From positions 19,781,094 through 19,845,093 of the forward strand of contig NC_054754.1 of assembly GCF_018143015.1 (NCBI RefSeq): a stretch of DNA of 64,000 nt, in the 5' to 3' direction. The position numbers were made by a program, and so were the translations under genes. Shown here piece by piece: positions 21,018-34,400 of this stretch (positions within the stretch are counted from its first letter, which is position 1; each line of letters opens with the position of its first letter). A model generated the notes under the pieces. The model was not told where the DNA came from. It searched no databases and was given only the letters and a program-made list of their open reading frames with translations. This DNA is from Lytechinus variegatus (Eukaryota; Echinodermata; Echinoidea; Temnopleuroida; Toxopneustidae).

Positions 21018-22544
21018 TCCTAAAATTTTTGTAAAAAAAGTAAATATAAAGAGACAGCTGAATCGGAATTTTCCCGCCTAAGAGTATCTATTTATTGGAA
21101 CTATCATGAAATAGTACGCCTTGCAAATATGAATCATTTTCACAGAAATTCATTAGAATTCTAGATTTAGCTTGGAATTTTATTGGATTTCTCCACGGTC
21201 TATAGACTGGTTACCAGACAGCAGCAGATCTAGCCTTTTACCTAGAGGGGGATTTGACCAGAAGGAATATCACCGCAAACCGAAAAGCGGCGATTTGTAT
21301 TTGCTGTTTTCAGGGGTGGTTCCAGCTTTCGCACATATGGGGGGGGGGGGCGAAAATATTTTCCCCGCATTTTTCCTGGTAGGCATCTCAGAGCTGTGGG
21401 TTGTTGGTTTCTTTGAAGAGGAGGTAGGTTTATTTACTTCGTAGATAAGTTTTGACAATAACACCTGAAAAGTGATATCTAAAATACTTTATGGAATACA
21501 TGAAGTGAATAGGTACTTCACAAATCAAATAATGCGGTCATGCAGCGAGATCTTAAAAAATAGATATTCAGATCACAAAACGGGACATTTGTTCAGATTA
21601 CTTTTTATCTTAAATCAATTGGAAATTAAACAATATAATGACAGCTCGATATCCGAGCTGAAATATGTATATTGACTTCCAAACCGGATGTTTTCAGCTC
21701 AATTTTAGCCTAGTTAGCAAGACCTGTACATCTCATCGAAAAGGCAATGTGAGCGGGAAGTGCGAGTGAAAATTCTAAATAGTGATATGAAAGTCTTTTT
21801 TATTTTCCAAGTCTTCTCACCATTTTTTATTATCTCGTGTCCCTCTTTTTTTCTCTGTTCTTTTCTCATCTTCTTTCCCTTCTTCATTTGTCTTCCTTTC
21901 CCTTTTTTAAATTGTCAGCCCAAGTGGGGGGGGGGGGGGGGGTGGTTAAATCCCTAACCCCTTAGATCCGTTACTGCCAGGATGATCCTTGAAGATTTGT
22001 ATGGTGATTTATAGATGGTAGAAGAGACACGGGTTTACCGAGTGCATTGGAAGTGACCGTTTGGATGATGGAATGAAAACAAGTTTATGTCGAATTGTCG
22101 ATTTGACAATTTCCGAACCTCGAAATGTCGAAATATTCTTTTCGATGAAGCTTTTTTCTTGATTTATGTTCCTATGGAGTCCTAGAACAAATTCAGCTTG
22201 GTTTCCCAAACGGCAACTTTGGGCAATTTTGCTAATTTGCATAAATCCAAAATGGCCGCCAGATGCATCGGCGGCGGAAGCCAAAATATTTAGGGGGTGG
22301 GGGTCCACCTGAAATTTTGGGATGGACACAAAAAATTGGACAAGCAAAAAAAAATAAGGTTATCAACCAAAATTTTAGGGGGACCACTGAAATTCTAGAG
22401 GGGGCACATCTGAATTTAGGGGGAAGAGGCAGGAAACAAAATTGACAGGAAAAAAAAGGGTTTCAACATAAATTCTAGGGAAGAGAGACGTCCCTTTCCT
22501 TTATATTGGACAATGCTCCAAAAGTTCCGTTCGGGTCAGTATAT

Positions 22545-22770
22545 TAAAAATTTCAGCCCGCGCTTCGCGCTCGCATAATGTTTGTTGAAATGCACAGCTT
22601 GCTCAATTACATATGCGGTATCTGAGTTTGTTCTATATATAAAAAAATGTGAAAATGTTAAGTTTCTATACCGACAGTGATTTTTATGTTTCTGTTTAAG
22701 GTCTAAATCTCGAATATTTTTCAGCTCGCGCTTCGCGCTCGCATCATTTTGGTGAAATCCATATCCTCTT
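22545..22770. repeat. GCGCGAAGCGC repeat pair (reverse orientation)
   Basis: The words cagcccgcgcttcgcgctcgc (about 22,553) and cagctcgcgcttcgcgctcgc (about 22,724) are reverse complements of the units arrayed at 62630-63310. Flanks also match loosely (aaatttcagc... and gcataat). This is a truncated copy of the same family. Confidence 0.7.
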
Positions 22771-22931
22771 TGACAGTGCTTAAAATGATCCCTTTTCGGT
22801 GTTGATGTTTATTGAGATAAGTCACAGCTTGTCCAGCTACTGATGCGGAATCCGAGTTTTTTTTTTTATAAAAACGTTTAAAAATTATAGGTACCGTACC
22901 ACCCGTGATGGGTGCGGCGGGCCTGGCCCAG

Positions 22932-23080
22932 GGCCCCGTTGCATCAAAGTTATTACTATGGTAACTCTGCCATCCAATGGTAGTGCATCGTTATCATAGT
23001 AGTTACCACTGGATTGCAAAGTTAGTTTTATGCACTAAACAGGACAGACCCGTCGGACCCGCTGCTGTTAGTAGTTCTAC
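22932..23080. repeat. Palindromic repeat with ggggccccgttgcat end
   Basis: The sequence gggccccgttgcatcaaag is followed by ttattactatggtaactctgc / catccaatggtagtgcatcg and ttatcatagtagttaccactgg, which form inverted arms. The left end resembles the GGGGCCCGTTTaataaag element at 50993-51150. Confidence 0.6.
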
Positions 23081-23196
23081 GTCGAACGACACAGTCCAAG
23101 AAATATTCTCTCTAGTTGTAAATAATTCAATCTGTATGAAGAGAACAATTTTAATCGGAAATTATACCCGTATCTTCAGCCCGGATCTCAGTTCTT

Positions 23197-23487
23197 AAGT
23201 CGACCGCACACCTTACGACTGGTCTGCGACCGATTTTAGGATAAAATGTACTAGAATTTGATGCTAATATTGAGACTTGGAAAATCTTACTGTGTAATGT
23301 TTTAAATCATCATACGAATACCTATGATCAAATCTGTGACTATGCTATCATCCGGGGCTATCATCCTTCTTAGAATAAAAGCACATTTGAAATCTAGTCG
23401 TAATGACGTCATAGCTGTCGTACGAGCAAAATGCAATTTGTCCCAAAATCGGATTGCGAACAGTTGTAAGGTGTGTGGTGGCCTTTA
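23197..23487. mobile_element. MITE with about 42-bp inverted termini
   Basis: The left end (taagtcgaccgcacacctta, cgactggtctgcgaccgatttt) pairs with the right end (caaaatcggattgcgaacag, ttgtaaggtgtgtggtggcc, ttta). The central 200 bp have no coding capacity. Confidence 0.75.
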
Positions 23488-24980
23488 GTAATAAATTGTA
23501 AATTTACACATTTCTCTAATAAAACATAGACGTGAATAAACAATGAAAAGATGTCTCCTTGTGCATTATTGAGAATCGAATGCTCTATTTCAATTTCTAG
23601 CATGATATGACCACCAACAAATCAGAATCAGAATCATGTTCATGAAATATATCAACAGTCCTTTTGATCTTTGTAAAGGGAAATAAAACTCCAGGATAGT
23701 ATAATAAATTCAACATGACTTTGAGGGCTAATATTTTACTTGAAAACTCTTCAATAGTTGCTTAAAATCATTTCACTAGTCACATTGTATCACTTTGGTC
23801 TAATTTGATTCATATTCCTTTATTTCATAAATCCCAATAATTCCCACCAGGGCTTCGTAACCAAAGCATAGCGATGAATTGCAAATATGCAAGAACAGCA
23901 CCAATTGGTTCCTGGTCAGCTAGTATTTTAAATCAAATGCGCCTGTGACATTGATATTGATTGGTCAGTTCATTTAGCGATTGATTGCTAATCTTTGTGT
24001 TACGGAGCCCAGATACATAAGCTTTCACAAACCATAGGAATATAATTTCCTTATTTATTGGATGTAAACGTTACAAAAATTGTGGGCTATTAAAGTAATT
24101 ATTCAAATTTTCAAACATGAAATAACAGCTGATGATTTTCTTCCGAAAGTCCGGAATTCACTCTGGTCACATCTTAACATTGTGTCTGAAGTCGACACGT
24201 ACTGGAATACACGGAAACGCATTTTGTTTCAACCACTAAGGACATCGCAACACTTAAACATGTACGATTGTGTGAAAAGACCCTTCTGTTGCTAACGACC
24301 GAAAAAAAATTATACAAAAATTAAGTCTATCCAAAAAAATTTTAAAGATAAAACCCCCCAAAAGATCAAGATAAGAACAATCTCTATGCAATTGCAATGG
24401 AAGTAATATATAAAGATCAGCGTAATGATGTCAATATCATCTTGATGGAAAATTTGTAAAAAAAATAGTCGACTTCTAGAACTCATGATTGTGCCAATGA
24501 CTTAACAAATGTGGATTTTTTAAAGGTAGTATTGAAGAGAGAGAGAGAAAAAAAACTGTCTTTGAAATGTTTCTTGTCGAAAGATCATAGGTCAACCAGT
24601 CAACCCGTTGACTACTGAGTTCTGAAATTCCCATAGGCTTTGTACAGGGATTGCCCGGTTCCAGTAGGCAATGGGTTAACAGTGTCTATTTCCTCCAAAT
24701 CTGTAAGATATTATGAATTCCAGGAAGAAAGTCCTTTCACACGCAAATACGATAAATCATATTTGTTTTTTTTTTTTTAATGATTGTGATGAAATATTGT
24801 TCGATTGGTGTTTGAATTTTTAAATGAAAAAAAAAAAACGATGTATCATTGACAGTTGCGACTGCCCCATATACTCTGCCCCAAAAACATGTTTTGGAGG
24901 TCAAGCCTTCCACACGAAGAATTCGTAACGTAATTTGAGTGAAACTTAACTGGAATTCACCTCCGGAGTAGAATTTGACT

Positions 24981-25295
24981 TCCCGCCCTTTCACACGGTA
25001 AAAAATCGTAATTTAAATGATGATTCCAGCGAAAAATACGGCGAATTACGAATATTTAGCACGTGTGAAACCAAACTAGAATATGATTAGAATCACGAAC
25101 GCTAATTACAGTAACATTAACAATGACAATCATCATTGCAATGATGATTCAAGATTCACGTGTGAACAGGCCCGTCGTGATTAGCGTTCGTGATTCTAGT
25201 TTGGTTTCACACGTGCTAAAAATTCGTCATTAGTCTCATGTTTCACTGGAATCATCATTTAAATTACGATTTGCTTTACCGTGGGAAAGGGCGGT
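24981..25295. mobile_element. Long palindromic MITE (TTTCACACG family)
   Basis: The left arm ccgccctttcacacggtaaa and aatcgtaatttaaatgatga pairs with the right arm tcatcatttaaattacgatt and tttaccgtgggaaagggcgg. Inner arms with gtgtgaaaccaaactagaat and attctagtttggtttcacac are almost perfect. The whole element can fold into a hairpin of about 130 bp per arm. It lies 66 bp downstream of the transporter stop codon, in that gene's 3' flank. Confidence 0.82.
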
Positions 25296-25361
25296 ATATG
25301 AGTTGCATTTGATCGCAACTCCTTTATAAAACTAGCGCTTAGAGGGTGATCCCGTCTGGTA

Positions 25362-25486
25362 TCACGACGTTCCTGTCCTCCTCCTTTCACAAAGCTTGAG
25401 GATAATGACCAATAGAAAAGTCACCCCATTGGTGGTTGCCAGAGCGAGATAGGCTGGGTTGTATCCAAGTTCACCAGCAATGAGAC
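25362..25486 (-). CDS. Transporter exon 4: last helix and stop
   Basis: The acceptor tgcattgcattgttag/gt takes phase 1 and gives [20 protein letters not shown] then [20 protein letters not shown] and Ser-stop. The loop-helix pattern, with a small polar turn, a YNPAYLALA stretch and a final hydrophobic helix capped by basic residues, is what SLC16 proteins have after the GG-ISG of TM11. The exact phase match to a donor 17 kb away is the main support. The acceptor lies 57 bp from the end of the large foldback-like element. Confidence 0.82.
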
Positions 25487-28400
25487 CTAACAATGCAATG
25501 CAACAGATATACGTCTCATTCGATCGCTTATTATGAACATTTACGGGGGCCGCGGAAGCGGTGGAGGGGGTTGGGGGCTGAAGCCCCCCTTTTTTCCCCA
25601 AAAACCGTGTGCAAAAACGTAAAAATGACTATATGATTGTGATTTTGTGCATGGTCGCCCCCCCTGTTGCACCCACAAATGTAATAACGCCCACAAATGT
25701 AGTAACACTTTACCCACAAATGTAATGACACTTTACCTACAAATATAATAATTTCACCCACAAATGTAATGATGCACTTTACCCACAAATGTAATAATTT
25801 TTGATCGCCCACAAATGTTATAAATTTGAAGGGATTTTTGGCAAAACCGTTCTAAACTAAAATCCTATAGTAATGCGTTTATATAGCACAAAAGTGCAAA
25901 GTTTTTTTTCTGACCCGGTTAATTAACAAATTATAATAGAAGCCCAAATTCTTTATTCCAGACCCGATTGTTTCAAAAATTATAATATAAGTCCAAAGTC
26001 TTTTTTCCAGACCCGGTTGTTTCAAAAATTATAAGTCCGAAGTCTTTTCTCCAGACCCGGCTGTTTCAAAAATCATTATATAAGTCCAAAGTCATTTTTC
26101 CAGTCCCGGTTGTGTAAAAAAAAATATAATATAAATCCAAAGTCTTTATTCCAGACCCGGTTGTTTCAAAAATTATAATATAAATCCAAAGTCTTTATTC
26201 CAGACCCGGTTGTTTCAAAAATTATAATATAAATCCAAAGTCTTTTTCCAGACCTGGTTATAAGTCCAAATTAAGATACGTTAATCATGTTCAAGTAGAA
26301 TAAAATGTTGTTGTTTTAGCTTATACGGCGCGTGTCATTCAGAAGTGAATATTTGCGAATGAGAATCGAGCTTAGTCTTCTCTCCAGACCCTGTTAATTA
26401 AAACTGGTGGAATCAATGTCTTTGTTGTTGTTTTAAATTATACGGAATGTATTGTGAATATATGCGCTATGAGTAAATTGAGAATCAAGCATAGTCTTTT
26501 CTCCAGACCCGGTTATTTGAAACTAAAAACTAAAACCCTAAAAAGTAATGCCTTCATATAGCACACATGTCCAAAGTCTTTTTTTAGACCCGGTTATTTC
26601 AAAAATTATAATATAAGTCCAAACTAAGATACCATAATTATATTCCAGAGGAAAAAAGAAAATCGAGGTTAGCCTTTTCTCCAAACCCTGTTATTCAAAA
26701 ATTGTAAATAACAATACAACAACAACAACAACAAAACCGTATAAAGACCCCATAATCTTATTAATGCTGGATAACATGGACATATAGCGTAGTCTTTCAG
26801 CCAGACCCAGTCATCTGTTTTTCAAAATAACGCTAATAGTAAAAATAGAAACAACTCCAAATCTAACACCAAGCAATCCTTGAACCTAAGAACCTGTTTT
26901 TAAAAAGAGGTTTAGAATGCTGTTTTTTATTCCAGATCTAATCATTACAAAAATTACGAATAAAAATCTAACATAAGACCCTATCATATTCTTTTGGAAT
27001 AACACGAGTTTTAAAACGTACTCTTTCCTCCAGACCAGGTTATGTAAAAAAATGAATTAAAAAAGAAAATCAAATCTAAAACCAATTATCAAAAAATTGT
27101 ACCCAGTAAAAAAATATGTCTTTACCCCATATCTTGATTTTTTTTAATAATAATACTAAGACCCCTGCAAAACATTGCGATTATGCATGGGTAAAACAAA
27201 CGTCCTTTCTCCAGACTTGGGTATTATTAAAAAAAATAGTTTTTACAAATATTCTAAAACGAATACCCAATAATTTAACAACTGTGGAATAACCATTCCA
27301 TTCCATTCCTTGTTTTTATTTGGCAATAAGTCATAATTGACTATTTTTGCCACTCACTTTATAAAGAGTTGGGAAACGATTTAATTGAATAATATTATTT
27401 TCATTTTTTATTCAAATTTTTTTTCTTCCCTTTTTTCAATCATTTTTTGTAAATTCGTTCCTTTTTTTCTATGAAAAAACGAACAAAACAAAACATTTAA
27501 TACTATAAGGTCGTTGATCAATGATCTATGTGATATTATATGAAAGAAAATCATTCTAACAAGGGGGGGGGGGGCTAACATTTTAACAGGTTTTCTGTAT
27601 ATACTCTGAATTCTCAGTGTACCAAGCATCAATTTTGATATATTTGTTTTTTTTTCTTACAATTCAATTAATCTCAGTAGCCTTGGATAATTTTCTGGGG
27701 TTTATTGATCCATATACGTAAAGACAGAGGAAGAAAAGATTTATGAGATCAAGAAGTGATAAGATATGGAAAATGAACTGATTTGGAATGACTGAAAGAG
27801 AGACAGGCAAAGAAAGAAGAGCCCCCTCCCACACCCGTACCAGAGTTACGGGGTTACGACTGTCCCGTCGGTGGATTCAGGTCCATCAACATCTTGAGGT
27901 TTGATCTTTCCAGGGGACAAACGCCTTTAACCTACCTAACGTGGAAAATAAAAAGGGGCCCTTGTGGGAGGAAGCCCTTCCTCCTCCTTGTGACCCTCAG
28001 TCAGTCGATGGACACTTGCCTGTATATAGAAAGAGCTTCAAACATGAAATTCAGCAAATACAAAAGGAGAAGTGTCAATACATTTGGGTGGTTATTTTAT
28101 TATTTTAATTTTGTTTCTATTACTTTTAATATATATATAGCGGGATGGAAAATAGAGATTTGTTTGTTTGGGTAAAGAAGTTCGTTCGCCTTCTTCCATT
28201 GTTTACATTCCTTAAAGGTGTTGATTTCGTTTGCTAGTTTTTCTGGGCCAGGCTAGCGATTGGAATGTGGAAGTGAAAGAGGGCAAACTGACTGGGTTGC
28301 TAGGTGTTCAGGACTAATAGAAGTCCATTGGAACTTCAGTTATTTACTACTTTGCTTCTTATTCATGTTCTTCGGCTCGCTTGCATTCTTCAGTGATTAA

Positions 28401-31400
28401 AGAGAGAGAGAGAGCGAGAGTGTGAACAGGTGTGGAAGCAAGGAGTGAATTCCTTGGTGGAAGTGAGCTGTGAGTGGGAGTGGCTGAAGTGACAAGAGTC
28501 GCAAAAGAGGATTAATTGACTGAGAGAGCAGTTGGGGGAGTGGTTAAGAGAGTTACGTAAGTTGGAAGAATAATGGAAAGCCGAAGAACTTGAATTTGGA
28601 ATCGGGGTACACAATAATTAAGTTCCGTTTTATATACTTACATTATAGGCGGATTAATTTCGCGCATTACACCAAAAGTGATAGGGTCGATTTGGGAAAG
28701 GCTTTTCTCGCCACGCGGTGTTTGACCCAGAAAGGGATAAAAAGGGAGTGATTAGTTGCCAAGGGGCAGTTTTTCGTTCCCGATTTGTTTTGCCGCCGTA
28801 GGCCATGTCGGTTTGATTTTTGTCTGTCGTCGGTCGTCCAGCCCAGAGATGCGACATTTATTATTATCCAGCATGTAATTTGACTTTGATTTAGAATAAA
28901 ACGTGATACACAACTTAACTTCATCGAACTTGTCATTCTTTGACTCCCGTCTTTTTTTTGTACGTGGGCAGCGCAAGACGGTGGGCGGCCACCGGCCGTC
29001 TTGCAAAGCTGTGCCGCTACAAAATTGGTAGTACGGATGGGGTCGGTCAACCGTCATCTTCAGCATGTTCGGGGAACGTTTTAGTCCTTCAGTCTGGTTT
29101 TACGCATAAACACAATGTTTATCGGACATTGAGATAAATTCAACAAGGAGAGCTTCACTTCATGTCACCGGTTCCGGCTTATTTTTTGTTCGAGGATGTG
29201 AATTGATATTATTTTAACTTTAACGTTGGAGAGAGAAATTCAGCTGCAGGGGTTGGATTGAGCCCCCACATCGCCCGGGTTTTCGACGTTGGGACCTTAC
29301 ATGTGCCGTTGAGCTCAGGAGAAAGAACCCTTCGTCCTGGGACTCACGCGTGGCTGCATTGTAGCGAGGAGTCGAGGGACCTGTGAAAACCACTGCAAAT
29401 AGACCTGACGGGGTAGCATAGCTGGTTTCCACTAAAACCCTCCGGATTAGTTGGTACCGACGAAGTCTGGTGATTTCACATTACACTGCGGTGAGAGGAG
29501 TCGTTTAACTGCGCGAGAATCGTCTTGGAAGGGGCTGTAAAGGAACTCAGCAGGGCGATTGCTTTTCCTTTGGTCGTCTCATGAGGATGGATTGAGGTTA
29601 GGTACTGAAGGCCGCAGGCGCTAGTCCGGCTCGGGGAGTTGGACGCTATCGAGGAGCTCCGAGACATCGTTCTTCCAACCAACGCTTCGACACGGCCCTT
29701 CATCTTCGTCATCGACGTGGTGTGGTAGACCCTGTCTTCGATATCTTCGACGGTGGAAGCTGGCACTGTCGTTTGGAAGCCGATAGCCTTGGCGAGTGAA
29801 GCAGCAGGAGTCGCTGGTATGTAGTGAAGCCCTTGTTAAGATTTTTCCAGAACAGTCATTCACATTTAATGTAGACTCTCATATTACAAACTATAAGATA
29901 TGCTTGATATGTATCTGAAAAGATATGAACTCGTTATCTTCTCAACATGACGATGTGTTAAGATATGTGTGTAGCTATGCAGTTTGTTATTATGTCTGTT
30001 TTGCATTAGTGTGCATTGGGATCTGAAGGAGATAGCACAAATAAATTCTGCAAATACACCACTAGACAGAATAATAATAGTAAAAATCTAGATTCTGATA
30101 GTGTTCTTTGGCAACACATGAAAATACATCTTCAGAAAATATATATAAAATTTGCAGTCTTTTGTGCTTACCTTTATGTCAGACCCCTAATGTTTATTGT
30201 GGTCTGGACTTACACATTTCACAATTTTAACTAAATGTCTTTTTTCCTAGGTTCTGCGTCTGGTTCGATTGGTTACCTTTCTCTCCCAGAGTTAGATAGT
30301 AGACTATTTAATAAGTGTGTTATAACTGAAGGTTTATCGTAGTTGAGGTTGCATCTCCTTTCAGTAGTATTCACATATACATAGTAAAATTATGGCTGAA
30401 AAGTTAGTTGAAGATTTAGTAACCGGTTTAACCGAAGCATTACAAGGGTGTAGGTTTACCCCTAGTGATAGAAGTACCAGACTTGAGAGATTTTCTGGAC
30501 AAGGTGGCATTTCCCTTACCGAATGGTTAGAAGAAATAGATCTTTATTGTGAACAATACCAAATCTCTGAAACTCAAAAAGTGCGGCATAATCAGAGCAA
30601 ATTTGGAAGGTGCAGCACGTAAAAAAGTTGTTTTTCGGGGAAATAAGATACTAAAAGTATTATTGAACTATTTCAAAAACATTTTGGAAAGAAACAAACT
30701 GTGCAATCTTTGCAGCAAGCCTTTATGAAATCCAATCGAAGTCTGGTGTTTCTGACCAAGAAAATTTGTTAGGTCCCACTTTTTCTAATTTGTTTCCTTC
30801 CTTTTCGCCTGAACGACTCATTCAAATGCAGAAAATTGACCCAGAACTGAGATTTGTGTGGGAACGGTGGAGTGCGCACTGGAAACCGGGGGATGAATTT
30901 CCCGCACGTTTTTCAGAACCGGATAGTTTGAAACAATGGTTATATCAATGGTCTAATTTTACTGTTAAAGATGGAATATTAGGAAGGAAGGTTCTTGATC
31001 CTTTATTTGGTAATATATTTCAAATTTTACTCCCACAGTGTTTGCGTAAAGAGTATTTTAGTTGGATGTCATGATGAATGGGGACATCAAGGTAGAAATA
31101 AAACTGAACAATTAGCTAGGTCAAGAGTTTATTGGCCTGGCATGGCTCGTGATATAAAATTTTATGTTAAAAGATGTATTAAATGTGCTAAGGCAAAGGA
31201 GATGCAGCCTCGGGTAAGAACCCCAATGAGACATCTAATGGCATTTAGTCCATTGGAAATTATTGCTATTGATTTTGTTAAGTTAGATCCTGGTAAGGGA
31301 GGATTTGAGGATGTACTTGTTATTACAGATGTATATACGAAATTAGCTCAGGCAATCCCTTGTAGAAATCAACACGCCTCAACAGTAGCTAAAGCTCTAC

Positions 31401-34400
31401 AAGAGCACTGGTTCACAAAGTATGGAATTCCAAATAGAATTCATAGTGATCAGGGACGTAATTTTGAGGGTCAGGTGATAAAAGAATTATGTAGGCTTTA
31501 TGGTATACGTAAGACTCGTACAACACCATATCATCCTGAGGGTAATGCTCAGGCTGAAAGATTCAATAGGACTTTATTTGGCCTAATCAAATCGCTGGAT
31601 CAGCGTGATAGACGTAGATGGCCTGAATTATTGCCTCATCTTGTCTACATGTATAATACGTACCACCCCCCACGAAACTACGAGGGTCAGCCCTTTTGCT
31701 CTTATGTTTGGTAGGAAAGAGCGTATTCCTTTAGATCATTTGTTGGGTGTGTCTGATGTAGAATGGGAACAAGACTTTGTTAAAGAACAAGCCGAGTTGG
31801 TTGAGAGGGCTCAAAAAGTTGTCAAAGAAAGAACTGACAAGGTAGCAGCCCGGAATAAGGCCCGAGCTGATGCAAATATCTCTGCAAGTCCCCTCCCCTG
31901 GGCATAGGATCTCTTGTTTACTTAAAGAAGTGTGCTTTTAGTAAAAGACACAAGTTGGAGAATGTTTATTTTGATGAATTATATGTTGTTGATTGGATAA
32001 ATCCTACTGAGGATATTTATCGTATCCGACCTATTAATGGAGGTAATCCAAAGATAGTGAATCGTAGGCTAATAAGGAAAGTACCTTCTGAATCAGATGT
32101 GGTTGACCAAAATATGGAAGATTTTGGGTTATGAGAGAAGGAAAATCATTGCTAGCTACAAGGATTCTAGAAAAGATTTTGAGGATGAATATGTTTTAGT
32201 ACCAGAAAGAGTAACTACAGAAACAGTAGGGGAGAGTACTGGTCTAACCAGAGTACGGATGGGGGCGTACAAGTGGGCGTACCAGAAGCGGAACAAGTGG
32301 AGGTGTCGTCCAGAGGAGATCTCAAAGACAAAATAAAGGCATTTCATTCTAATCCATACAACTTACCTAAGTCTGTATTGGAAAAATAAAGTAATAAGTA
32401 AAAAATTAAAATTTACCTTGGGTCTCTGGGCTGGACTCCGCCTTCAATTATTTATGACGATGACAGTTTTATTATTTGGACATAGCTTTGTGAAACGATT
32501 AGTAGGGAGTGGGGTAAGGAGCATGTATTTGGAAATTGGTGGTAAATAACAAATATTGAGAAGTTTTGGAGAAGGTGACTCAACTTTGAAAGAATGCTAC
32601 ATAATACAAATACATAGGGATATGTTCTGGGTTTGGGAGCACCGTTCCCTGCCGGATGCACCCCATAACAGAAAGGGGGAAGGAGCTATACCTACGTAGA
32701 ATAGTAAGTTTTTGTCAGACACATTTTTGGATTTAATTAGTTTTTTATTATTGTGGGATAAATGATGTACATCAGTGATTATGGGTTATATGTATGATTG
32801 CTTGGTTCTATTGATTGATTGGCCCAGTTTGGTTTGCCGACATGGATCATTTAATATATTTTGTGATATTAATTAATCTGTAAATATGTAATTATATTTG
32901 TCCTTATAGGAAAACCACATATCAGACGGCAGGATGGTGTCAAACGGAACTGGAGGAGGCATGGGATATCCACCTCTGATGGTAGTTTTGATATCATCCC
33001 AAAGTCTTGGTAAATGGTAGAAAACAAGTAATGTTTGGGTTATTTTTTTGTTCATGTAAAAGGATTTGTAAAATCTGAACAAATGAAAGAAGGGATTTAA
33101 AAAAAAAAAAACAATTGTTTATCTTTTTAATGTGGAGGTTTACCCTAGAGGTGCACTATGTCATCTGTTTGGAAGCAAAGGATGAATTGTACATAAAAAA
33201 AAACACTGTAAAGTAATGATTCTGAAAGTATAACACATAAAATAATAGTAACTTTCAGAATAACCGTCATTATTTGTAAGCATAGCAGAGCGAGGTCTAA
33301 CATGTGCATGCATGCTGTTTAATATCAAAATTTACTGTTTACTGTTTATGATACATGTTCATGGTTGATAATGCCTGAAGTTGATTGTTCATGGTTTACA
33401 ATTACAACCCATCCATTGATTAATGTTCAATTGATTAATAAACACTTTTACTAGGGCATTATACAAGTATGCTGATGCAAAATATTTTTTTAGTATCATT
33501 TTGGACATGAAACATGCACTTGTTAACTAAGGTTATTTATAGTTTTTTTTTTTTATATATATAAGATGACCAGATTTACTGCTGTTGGTTTTCATTTTGT
33601 AAGGTGGATATAGATACGGATATGGATAATTTTACATTTCACATGTATCATTACTGTTACTACTGTACATGTATGTTTATGTACCTGTAGTATTTTTGAC
33701 ATAACTAGTTGTGCATAAGAGGTATAATGAAGGTTAAATAGATGTTTAGAGGTTGAATTTGTAACTAAACCTTTCAGTCCATTTTTTCAGGGGTCTGGAG
33801 TGTTTATCTTTGAAGGGGTGATGTCATCGATGAAGCAGCAGGAAGCTTGGGTCATCCACTTCCCAATGCCTATACGTTGACATTCCCTGATAGAAGCTCT
33901 CCAAATCCTATTTTTAATTTAAGAAGGTACAGGTATAATGTATATACATGCAATCTATTTACCAAAAAGGGGAAGATTTTGAAATAACGATATTTGGCAT
34001 AAATATAGGACGATGTTGAAATGTTTATATTGTTTATGACAAATTGTAAGTGTCATGGATGGACGACCGTCAGTATCAACAATTCTTTTTTTTCCTGATT
34101 TTTTGCGATCTTATGGAACAGATCGATTCAGTAGGGGAGAGTTATAGCGGGATGGAAAATAGAGATTTGTTTGTTTGGGTAAAGAAGTTCGTTCGCCTTC
34201 TTCCATTGTTTACATTCCTTAAAGGTGTTGATTTCGTTTGCTAGTTTTTCTGGGCCAGGCTAGCGATTGGAATGTGGAAGTGAAAGAGGGCAAACTGACT
34301 GGGTTGCTAGGTGTTCAGGACTAATAGAAGTCCATTGGAACTTCAGTTATTTACTACTTTGCTTCTTATTCATGTTCTTCGGCTCGCTTGCATTCTTCAG

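Larger units (their letters stand above)
21018..25361. other. Intergenic region between the two convergent genes
   Basis: No coding exon is supported here. The region holds a G-run element near 21,312-21,350 beginning CAGGGGTGGTTCCAG (hAT-like), a T/C tract followed by 17 G at 21926-21942, a G-rich repeat at 22260-22500, reversed copies of the GCGCGAAGCGC repeat at 22545-22770, a palindrome at 22932-23080 and two MITEs listed separately. The 3' ends of both gene transcripts should lie at its borders. Confidence 0.6.

Noticed and set aside
25900-27250. CRISPR-like array
   Set aside because: The units are contiguous tandem repeats without unique spacers and the DNA is eukaryotic.
28654-29066. 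Antisense open frames in the long terminal repeat
   Set aside because: They are duplicated only because the repeat is duplicated and show no protein family.
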